Source: Nilaparvata lugens
Lineage: Eukaryota; Arthropoda; Insecta; Hemiptera; Delphacidae
Length of the DNA: 64,000 nt
Assembly (NCBI RefSeq): GCF_014356525.2
Contig: NC_052508.1
Location: 61,011,800-61,075,799, forward strand
Direction: 5' to 3'
Positions 55,754 to 64,000 of this stretch are shown here, in pieces (position 1 is the first letter of the stretch; every line of letters begins with the position of its first letter). A program made the translations under genes and the position numbers. The notes under the pieces are model-generated. The model worked only from the letters and a program-made list of their open reading frames with translations. It was not told where the DNA came from and did not search any database.

Positions 55754-57182
55754 CTGATCAAAAAACACCACAAATCAATTAGCCTAACTTGAACAGTCAC
55801 CTAATCTAAAACATAAATGCAACACAATATGGTGATGAGAGATAGATTCACCTTTAATCTCAATTGGCTAACTGTAATCTATAAAGAATACTTAATTTAG
55901 TCCTTGAATAATAAATTGTAGAAGAATAAATTCTAGATAAAATCAAATTTATTCTCTTTAACACTTTACAATATTGATGTATATTATACAGCATAACAGT
56001 ACGCTAAATATAGTAATACTACAGTATAACATGAAATATTAGCAAACCATAATAAAAAGTATATTAACAATAATTATTGTACAATTATGATATTAATGAG
56101 AAATACTCTTACATAGACGTGTGAGTAAGGGTGAATCTGGACTATAACGATTCAGATGAAATTTGAATGAGAAAGTAGACAAATAATAAGTAACAAGGAT
56201 AATAAAGAATGAACATAAAGAAAAGATTGTACATTTCAACAAAATATTCAAATTAAGTGATAGGTAATTTACCGAAGAGCATAAATAAACACTCTTTTAA
56301 TATTTTGGCCCGGTTGCACAAAAGTCTGTTTTTTCTAATTTCACCTGTAATTAAATGCCATAAGATCCAATTAGACAAGGGTTCTTAGAAAAAGCCACAA
56401 AAAACAATCAGAGAAGCCTTCTCATGGCATTGAATCCCTATTAAAATTTTGGCTTGTGCAACCGGGCCTGAAAATTTATTAAGTTAATTATTTCCCTGTT
56501 GAATGTCAGGAGAACCAATAAGAAAAAGTCTATTTTTGAAAATGGTCCGTTAATATTTTCACATTTGTGTAAACGGGCTTGAAAGTTTGCATTGAAGCGA
56601 ATGATAATATTAAACGTCGTATTTATAAATGATACTTATAAATTGTCTCAGCGGAGCACGCTGAAACATTGATGTAAATTAATCATTTTTATCAAGTAAT
56701 TAATTATTGTAGGGTAATTCAATTTCCGTACCTTGAGTTCAGGAGGGAGAACTCCGTTCTTCTTCAGAGCTATCAATCGTGATTTGACTGGCCAATATTC
56801 TGTCAACGCTTTCCTTTTTCGCACATCTTTCCGCATTCTGGCATCCACCCATTCGTTACAGGTTTGTTGGTACTGCGGTGTCAAACGCTTTTGAGTCTGG
56901 AAATTATTAAACCAAAATTTTAACTGGACTTTGCCAAAAACTACATAAGAGAAGCATGTCAACATGCATACAAAATTAATGAACAAAAACTCCCCAAGTT
57001 TTGATTTAATTACAAAATGAAATTGCGGGGTTGTTGGCTAAGTGCGTACTAATCACTATAGTTTGTTTAAAACTACTTCATACTTTGCCTGGAGGGGCGA
57101 ACTAAACCAGGTGGGAGCTGACAAACCAGTTCAGCCAATTGGAACAGGAATAGAACCACGCGGCAGTCATGGCAACAGGCAT
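55568..57182 (-). CDS. mRpS14: Mitochondrial ribosomal protein S14
   Basis: Two firm minus-strand exons (56732-56896 and 55568-55753) join in phase 0. Exon 2 encodes [20 protein letters not shown], then [15 protein letters not shown] and [11 protein letters not shown]. Exon 3 encodes [18 protein letters not shown] and [38 protein letters not shown] and a stop. The SRPRG...RLSRI.FR core and the final RA.W are the uS14 signature of mitochondrial S14, a small-subunit protein of the mitoribosome. A candidate first exon at 57108-57182 would supply an N-terminus starting [10 protein letters not shown], in phase. With it the protein is about 141 residues, close to the usual 125-130. The gene converges on ENOX. 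Confidence 0.88.
55800..56306. other. mRpS14 intron, AT-rich
   Basis: No feature recognised. Confidence 0.4.
56307..56468. mobile_element. MITE with GGCCCGGTTGCACAA ends
   Basis: GGCCCGGTTGCACAAAAG at the left and CTTGTGCAACCGGGCC at the right; 162 bp, no ORF. It sits in the mRpS14 intron. These ends are of a type common in insect genomes. Confidence 0.85.
56732..56896 (-). CDS. mRpS14: mRpS14 middle exon
   Basis: Minus-strand acceptor AATAATTTCCAG, donor AAG|GTACGG; 55 codons. It contains [20 protein letters not shown], matching the (R)DVKRRK...YA..RLRINSLRKN region. Confidence 0.85.
57108..57182 (-). CDS. mRpS14: Candidate mRpS14 first exon
   Basis: The minus-strand ATG at 57180-57182 opens 25 codons ([16 protein letters not shown] and on) to a weak donor CTG|GTTTAG, in phase 0 with the next exon. 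N-terminal leaders are not conserved, so this is chosen only by position and phase. Confidence 0.3.
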
Positions 57183-57446
57183 AGATGCCAGATTGTTTCA
57201 CCCACACGCACAGTATCGCACACGTGCATTCTGAACCATAACTTCGCCAGAGAAGGTTTGCTCTGCGTTTGTCTTGCGTATGGTCAGTGTTCTGCGTAAA
57301 ATAATCACTATTATTAGATTTATAGAGTTGTGAGTGTGTCTTTTGATTGTACAGTGTGCGTGAGTGTGTTTTTTTAAATATAAGTTACAACTAAAATTTT
57401 TAAAGTGTACAATCATTTTATTGTGTATTCAATATATTTATCCGTG

Positions 57447-57548
57447 ATGGAAAGTGGAGAAGCTAGGAGAAAGAGAGGTCACTCTAGTGTTCAGCCAGCT
57501 AAAACACCTCCTTATTCTATAGGTTTAACATTTTCTATAGGTTTTTAA
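57447..57548 (+). CDS. Possible short ORF or first exon, unidentified
   Basis: ATG at 57447 opens MESGEARRKRGHSSVQPAKT and more until a stop about 34 codons on. Weak donor-like ATAG|GTTTAA at about 57522. It lies divergent to the mRpS14 promoter zone. No family recognised, and it may be noncoding. Confidence 0.2.
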   Translation: MESGEARRKRGHSSVQPAKTPPYSIGLTFSIGF

Positions 57549-57823
57549 AAATCTTTCTCAGAATAGCTAACAAGCTGCAGATTTTAAAATCAGAATGATA
57601 TAGCTCACGAGCGAGTACTTCAGCCCAGGGTCTCACTAGTTTTTATAGTAAGTTTCATAGAAGCACGGAATAAAGAAGTGCTTATTGCTCATTACTTAGC
57701 ATTACTTACTTAATTAGCATTAGCAAATGCATTTTTTTATTAAATTTCATCTCTTGACTCACAAACTATTACTTATTAATCTCTTCATTACTCCGTGGTT
57801 GAAGGGAAATACTCACATATTAT

Positions 57824-57850
57824 GTGAGACGTCTTATTAAGACGTCTCAC
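57824..57850. repeat. 27-bp palindrome
   Basis: GTGAGACGTCTTA, one base, TAAGACGTCTCAC: 13-bp perfect arms. Confidence 0.9.
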
Positions 57851-57984
57851 AGACGTATAGGCCTACTTCAGCTATGAATATTATTTATACTCATTAAGGT
57901 CAAAATAAGTAATGTCAACTAGGCTGTAGGCTCATATTGTGTCCCTTTGTGTTTTGTAAATCAGTTAATTCTTCATCACAGACA

Positions 57985-58069
57985 CACTTTTTCTCTATGT
58001 ATTTAACACGACATGCAGTCAAAATTTATCTTTTGACTGCATGTCGTGTTAAATACATAGAGAAAAGTG
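57985..58069. repeat. 85-bp near-perfect hairpin
   Basis: CACTTTTTCTCTATGTATTT, then AACACGACATGCAGTCAAAA, a 5-base loop, and the reverse complement TTTTGACTGCATGTCGTGTT, then AAATACATAGAGAAAAGTG. About 40-bp arms with almost no mismatches and no flanking MITE ends that I recognise. Confidence 0.85.
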
Positions 58070-58960
58070 TTTTAATACATCGCAGCTCAGAATGGATCAA
58101 GGAACCATCATTATTATTATAGAGTTTTCTTGTACCCAAAATTGATTTGATGGAAAGTACCTACTGACCGCCTCTTCTTTCCCCGTCTGTAGGCTTATAA
58201 GAGAGTACTCATTATTCTCACTCGTGAATGACCGTGTAAATACGGCAACACCGCGGCAGCTGCATCCCACCTTTTCGCTACTCACCGTATCCCTCCAAGT
58301 ACGAAGTAAATTAAAACACACTATAGAGTGTCGAAGGCTAGGTACTATGCCACCGTTCGCCTTCGCTCCAATTTTTGTCGTGGCGAAACGAGACAAGGCA
58401 GGACGAGTGACTTGTTACCGCTGATCATTAATGAGGAACTCGTCTTCTGTTCGCATTGCAGTGTGTATGGCAAGACTAACACGAGCTCTCGTGTTAGCCT
58501 TTCAGAGAGTAATTTGGCAAGCTACTTGGCGATAGTGTGGCATAGTTATTAGAAATTTTCAAGTCGTTTTGACTAATGTAAACATTGTATTTATTCTTAT
58601 GTGTATGTATGTTATGCCGGTGCCACACTCTTGTCGATTGTGTACAAACGACGACGATCGCAATAGAGTAGTTGGCTTCTGTGGAAGCCTTTGCTCCGAG
58701 ACGAGTCACAGCAGAGGCCAACAAGCTTATGCGGGCCATTCACTATCCGAAAATTTGATCCACCACTCACGCTCCAGCTGATTAGTCCCCAGCATCCCCA
58801 CTCACGTTCTAAATCAAACCTGACTAGGCAACTGTTCTTGCAAAAACAGGTGACCTGTTTACCCGTAAAACTCGTCCGGCAATATTCGCTACGCCGTCGA
58901 ATCAAATTGGACAAAATTGGATAGTGGATGGCCCGCTTTAGGCGAGTGGCGAGCATCATT
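58070..58960. other. GC-richer repeat-like sequence, no gene
   Basis: Several overlapping ORFs on both strands have no family signature. Short palindromes lie at 58473-58500 (CTAACACGAGCTCTCGTGTTAG) and about 58846-58862 (AAACAGGTGACCTGTTT). Confidence 0.4.
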
Positions 58961-58969
58961 CTTGTCAAC

Positions 58970-61140
58970 CATTGCGTTCTTGCGGCAACCATTGAGTTCG
59001 TTAACCTACTTAGATCTCTGGACCTCTATGTGGCTAACTGGCAGCCCACTAGATTAGATGCTTGCCTCGATAATGTGATACAAATCTGAACATTGGCACT
59101 AACATTAGTTGTTCAATTGTAAATCCTCTCCTCAGTGACCACCTGGCACTCGGCTGCAATGTGGAATTGCCAACTTCCACCTACCCTGCCTCTATACCTT
59201 CACTTGGGTGCGACCCATCACACAGGGTGGACGCGAGCGTTTTCTGCATTATCTGACTCTGACTGACTGGAGCTTTCTGAAGGATCATCCTGATGCACAG
59301 CCCAATTTCACGGCGTTTTTTATAGACTCCTGACTGGCTTCAACAACTGCTTTCCACTAAAACGTTTCCTCTCTGGAAGGCCTGGTAAACGTGGTGCACT
59401 ATGGATTACGGACGACCTTCTTCACCTGGTTCTTATGGCGTATTCGAGCGGTTTCGGGCTGATCTACTTCTGTCCTCTAAACGGACCTACATGGGACTTA
59501 GGAGATCATACCAGCGGGCTGTTCGTGCGGCCAGGATGCGCTACAACTCTGAGCTGATTGACCGGGCACCCAATAGGTGCAAAGCTGCCTGGGGTATCAT
59601 CAGGGCCGCTGCGGGTGTGCCAGCTCCTGGTGCTGTTCCGGTATCTGCGGATGATCTTCACGACGCGTGGACCAGCTCTATTCGCGGGATCTGCGAGGGG
59701 ATCCGAGCTTCACCTGTGGTGGCGAAGGATCAGCTCTCGGCTTCGGTTCGGCCCCCCGCTCTTCGGCTTTTGACCTGGCGCCATATTACTTGAGATGATG
59801 TCACTCGAGTTGTGAACTGTTTGAGCAGTGCTACTATTAAGGGTGTATTAGCTCTTATTGTTGCTACCCTGACTGCTTGTATTAATCTGTGTTTCCAGCA
59901 GTCAGTATTTCCTTCTCAGCTTAAAATTTCTAAGACGGTGCCTGTCTTTAAGATGGGTGATAGGCATGATCCTACTAACTATAGGCCTATCTCCATCCTG
60001 CCTGTTATATCGAAGATATTTGAAATCCTTATTGCTGAGCAACTCCTTGCTTATTGTGACCAGTGCGGCCTATTTGCGACCACCCAGTTTGGTTTCAGAA
60101 AAAATAGATCCACCACTGATGCAGTAGATTTCCTGCTTTCCAAAATATTTGATTGCTTTGAGGCACGTGGACTTGCTGGGCTCACCTTGTGTGATCTCAG
60201 CAAGGCCTTTGATACAATGGATCATGCTATTCTCATGGACAAGCTTGGGCATTAAGGTGTGGGACCGTCTCCTCTCAAACTGATTCAGGCCTACCTGGGG
60301 GGTCGCAGACAGGCGGTGCTGGCTATAGAGTTCTCTCTGAGATCGGGGATTGTGTTGACTGTGGAGTGCCTCAGGGCTCAGTCCTGGGGCCTCTGTTGTT
60401 TCTTATTTCAGTTAACGACATAGCCCAAGTGGATGGCAGGTGTGTTGTCTGTTATGCGGACGACACCACCTTATTCAATGCTGGTCGCGAGATGGGAGGG
60501 CTGAGGGCAGCTATGGTGGAGACTGGGGCATTTGCGTCGGACTGGTTGGTTCTCTGCCAATCGCTTCCTCCTCAATGAAGACAAAACACAGTCTATTGTG
60601 TTCAGTCTCAGAAATGGGAATGAATACAATTTTGCCCCCGTCAAACTGTTAGGGTTTACCCTTGACAGGAAGCTCTCATGGGGCGAGCACATTGAGACAG
60701 TCTGCGCCATGTTGAGCAGAGTGGTTTTCCTGCTGAGAGGTCTCAAATACAGTTTGCCACCTCATTATCTTAAAATTTGCTATTTTGGCTTTTTTCAGAG
60801 CGTGATTTTATATGGCCTCCCCCTCTGGGGTAAAGCCACAGATGTCGCCCGAGTCCTTCGTCTCCAGAAGAGGGCCCTGAGGATTATTTGTGGGGCTGGT
60901 AGATTAGCCCACTGTCGCCCACTCTTTATCAAAGAGAGAATCCTCACCGTCTTCTCCCTCTATGTTCTTCATACCCTTTGCAGAACACATGTAAACGTGG
61001 GGTTGCTCGTGACCCGACAGAGCTTCCACCCGTATGAGACTAGGGTTAGACTCAGGCTGGATTTACCCTACCAGAGGCTGAGCAGAACTTGGACCTGTAG
61101 GCCTAATGACAGCCATACACAAGCAACAAATATCTAAAAT
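58970..61140 (+). mobile_element. Decayed LINE with endonuclease and RT remains
   Basis: The endonuclease end is visible near 59120-59165 (NPLLSDHLALGCNV with the SDH motif), then a linker with KRTYMGLRRSYQRAVRAARM. RT follows in pieces. 59812-60255 has LKISKTVPVFKMGDRHDP, NYRPISILPVISKIFEIL, TQFGFRKNRSTTDAVDFLLS and [19 protein letters not shown], then a stop. 60366-60540 has [19 protein letters not shown] and CYADDTTLF with the catalytic DD. After a frameshift, 60532-61137 has [38 protein letters not shown] and VLRLQKRALRIICGAGRLAH. It is dead but long, in the same superfamily as the LINE at 22.8-24.7 kb. Confidence 0.9.
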
Positions 61141-61180
61141 ATATTCAAAAATCTTTGATTTTATAGCCTCCCTCTGGGAA

Positions 61181-61502
61181 GTAGTCTGATATCCAGAAAA
61201 AAAACATACTAAGATGACGACCACGGCTGTTAAGCTATCAGTGGGATCACTGCCAGTATACAATGACCCTTCAAGCTTACAATGAAAATGACTACTGACT
61301 AGTACAATAATATATTATTCTCATGAGTTCTGATTGGACAGTCTCACTTCTGATATCCAGAAAAAACATACTAAAATGACGACCACGGTTGTTAGGCTTT
61401 CAGAGGGATCACTGCAATGACCCTTTAAGCTTATAATGAAAATGACTACTGACTAGTACAATGAAAATATAATTCTCATGGAATCTGATTGGACAGTCTT
61501 AT
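61181..61502. repeat. Tandem duplication, unit about 160-170 bp
   Basis: CTGATATCCAGAAAAAA, ATGACGACCACGG, GTGGGATCACTGC / GAGGGATCACTGC, AATGAAAATGACTACTGACT and CTGATTGGACAGTCT occur twice in order just 3' of the LINE, so they may belong to its 3' UTR or flank. Confidence 0.85.
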
Positions 61503-63225
61503 TATAACGAAGGAAATAATATTCTCACTGTACTGGTTACTTCACTGGACTCTTTTACAAATAGTGATACTGATTGGATTCTTTCAATTTCAAATGGATT
61601 ATTCATGCTCACTAAGACGTCCTAATTACGATTACGAACAGTCTAATCAGAATACATAGAAATTACATGTTTACTATGCTAGTCACTTTTACTGTAAATG
61701 GTTTAGCTCCCATTTTACAGTTTCTTTATCAATCATAACCCTAAAAGAACATGTATTTTATTATGTAAATTAAACTAAAACTGGCATTTAAGTAGCTATA
61801 TTTCAAAAGACCATTTAATATGATTTTCAAGTTTAAAATTATCAATCTAAAAATTGCTAAGATTGGTAAATTTTATATTATTGGTATAAATAAAAATTGA
61901 TCCTGAAAATGTACCAACATGCTAACTCACCTCTGTTATTGATGTTCTATTTAATTTGCTGATAAAACTTGAAAAAACATTTTTACAACTAAGAAGCGCC
62001 ATTATCAAATTGATAATGTAAAAAATGTAATATAGAATCAAATAATTATTGTAATAACAAATACAAATATCATTCTCATCAATCAGCCGTCTGCAGGTCT
62101 GCTTGTGATTTTGTTGCAATGTTTATATCGATGTATCGATCTTGAAGATCGATCACCATTGAATAGGTATCGATACATTGATGTTTTCCCTTTAAACATT
62201 GTTATTTTCCAAATAAAACTTTTTTTCTTATCTGTTTTGATGAAACCAATCTACATATATTTTTCCTTAAAATATAATGACTTGGTTTAAAATAGTTCAT
62301 TGGTATTCGTGTGCGTTTGTGTTAATAGACTCAGTTTTTTGTATGCGTAAGGCGACAAACTGATTTCAAAAACGACCCAGTTTGTCGTGGTCTCACGACT
62401 ATTCAGTTTGTCGTGGTCTCACGTCTAGCAATTTGTAGTGTTATAGTTTGTTTTGTAATTTGTAGGTTAAGATTTGAGCAGAACAGCAGAAGTTAAATAT
62501 AAAATTATTATTTTGTCAAACTTGTTTACTCTTATGGTAATATGCCTGAAAAAATATATGTCTAATTTCATTGTTTGATTTGAAGAGAGAGAAAAATTGT
62601 ACTATGTTACAAAATTGTTTTCACCAGTGTAGGTGTTGAAGGTGAAGTATGAAAATTACCAAGTTGAATTAGTTACTAAAATAATAATGCTTACAAAGTT
62701 ATGTCAATTGAACAGTAATTTAATTGAAACTTCATCTTTTTTTGTAGGTACATTTTTATATCTTAGTGAGGTAACAAAATACTTGCTTGTTCTAATTTCC
62801 AAGTTTATGTACCTGCATGTATCATCAAACGAAACATGCAATTTGTAGCTCAAACATCAAAAAGTAAAAAATTATGCTGCCTTAAAAATATTTTTAAGAA
62901 AGCATCTTTGTTCTTATATTATGGTTGAGGTACTTAAACTTGAAGCAATCAGCTCTTAAGTGAAGTTGAGCGATTCTATTAAGATATTGAATCCTAATAA
63001 ATTCTCATCGCAGATAGCTTTCTGTGTGTCTTCGCTACATTTAAAATAAAAAGTGCTATAAAATTTACTTTTCAAGAGAAGCCCATATATGCTAAGTTTC
63101 GTTCATATAGGCTACAATTGTATATATTTTCTGTATTGAGATAGTTTTGCCCTGTCTTATTGAATACAAATTAATTTGCTTGATTTCAGAAGAACCTCCG
63201 TTTAGCGTTCCCTATTTCTAGAAAA
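61503..63225. other. AT-rich sequence, no gene recognised
   Basis: It holds a short direct repeat CAGTTTGTCGTGGTCTCACG at about 62390 and 62424, and an inverted pair around ATCGATCTTGAAGATCGAT (62140). No coding family seen. Confidence 0.4.
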
Positions 63226-63640
63226 CCTCCTTCTTCTATTCCAATCCTATTTGAAATAATTTGACCCTCAAAGTAGGACTCTGTCATAGGTCACAAAGTC
63301 GGATACTCTTGGTAACCAGCGCTCTGGAACCTTCGGAAATGCAGCTATCGAGACGACAAAAGCGTTTCCTATCTCTAGAATTTCATGCTTTTCCTATTTC
63401 GGAATAATTCCGAACACTCGAAGTAGGATTTCGTCATAGGTCACCATGTGGAATACTCTTGGTAACCAGCACTCTGAAACCTCCGGAAATGCAGCTATCG
63501 AAACGGAACAAATGGGTCCGGTCTCCAGTAGACTTCTTTCTCTTATTCCAATCCCATTTGTAATATTTCCGAGCCTCGTTAGACTTTTGTCAAAATGTAA
63601 CAAGTCGTTGCAAGTTGGATCGCTGCAAACGAAGACTATC
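63226..63640. repeat. Degenerate tandem repeats, unit about 150-165 bp
   Basis: CATAGGTCAC(A/C)A...G, GATACTCTTGGTAACCAGCG and GGAAATGCAGCTATCGA occur at about 63288-63352 and again at 63437-63505. A third partial unit starts CTTATTCCAATCCCATTTG at about 63541. The small ORFs here follow the repeat. Confidence 0.7.
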
Positions 63641-64000
63641 AAACGCCGCTTTATAACTGATGATGTAGCCCTTCACGATACACCTCTTTTCTCGATTAAA
63701 ATAAAAAATGTGTACTTTGCGGATGTGGAAAATTAAGTATAATGACTTGTGTCACAAATCTGCTTATTCAAGAGCTCCAGTCCAACTGACTCTGCTGAAT
63801 GCTGCTGCTCCGATCCTCTAGAGAGTGTTGGAGGTGACAGGGGAAGAAAGATAAGGTCAGTCTTGCGCGACTCCGTTGCGCAGTAGTCAAGTGCCTGGGT
63901 TTATCGTAGACTCGACGAGATGCCTTACCTAAATTGATGATGCCGCGTCGGCCTAATAGGCCTTCCTTCATTAGTCACGAATCACATTGTGACAATAGGT
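63641..64000. other. Window end, nothing recognised
   Basis: Moderately GC-rich sequence with short ORFs of no known family. Confidence 0.4.

Noticed and set aside
1..64000. CRISPR arrays, bacterial operons, tRNA or rRNA genes
   Set aside because: None seen. The repeats are MITE or tandem type with no regular spacer structure, and no cloverleaf-forming sequence with A/B boxes was recognised by eye.

Overview
This is a 64 kb piece of an AT-rich animal nuclear genome. Its genes are split by spliceosomal introns (GT...AG), the introns are filled with LINE fragments, MITEs and AT microsatellites, and no operon, bacterial or CRISPR feature is visible. Protein similarity and the abundance of RTE-like and CR1/Jockey-like LINEs and short foldback MITEs point to an insect. 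A hemipteran such as a planthopper is my best guess, but that is inference.

Layout. (1) About 0.55-8.0 kb, + strand: four internal or 3' exons of an axonemal dynein intermediate chain (DNAI2-like). The 5' part lies before the window and the last exon was not found. (2) 13.1-15.54 kb, - strand: a full cullin-1 coding region in one uninterrupted exon, with an upstream 3' splice site and candidate noncoding 5' exons at about 20-21.4 kb. (3) 22.3-54.4 kb, + strand: an ecto-NOX disulfide-thiol exchanger (ENOX1/2-like) gene. I resolve 14 coding exons whose phases join into one 736-residue reading frame. Its introns are the main home of the mobile elements. (4) 55.57-57.2 kb, - strand: mitochondrial ribosomal protein S14, convergent with ENOX. 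(5) 57.3-64 kb: mostly repeats, with a decayed LINE carrying endonuclease and reverse transcriptase remains at about 59-61.1 kb and tandem duplications at 61.2 and 63.3 kb.

Mobile DNA. There are at least eight LINE fragments and several MITE families that I define here from shared ends. Family A has CATAGAGAAA ends (about 260 bp), family E has TATAGTGAGGTCCACG ends, a TTAA-flanked family has GGGCCGG ends, and another has TTATTATTAAACGAAAATCC ends. A foldback group carries a recurrent CGAAAC core. There are also two long inverted-repeat elements, 16.9-19.05 kb and 39.35-40.2 kb.

The genes are unrelated housekeeping or ciliary genes and do not form a joint pathway. I found no clearly new molecular system. 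The strongest oddities are the intronless cullin-1, an ENOX exon squeezed between two MITEs with apparent loss of its original splice acceptor, and recurrent structured CGAAAC hairpins in foldback elements.
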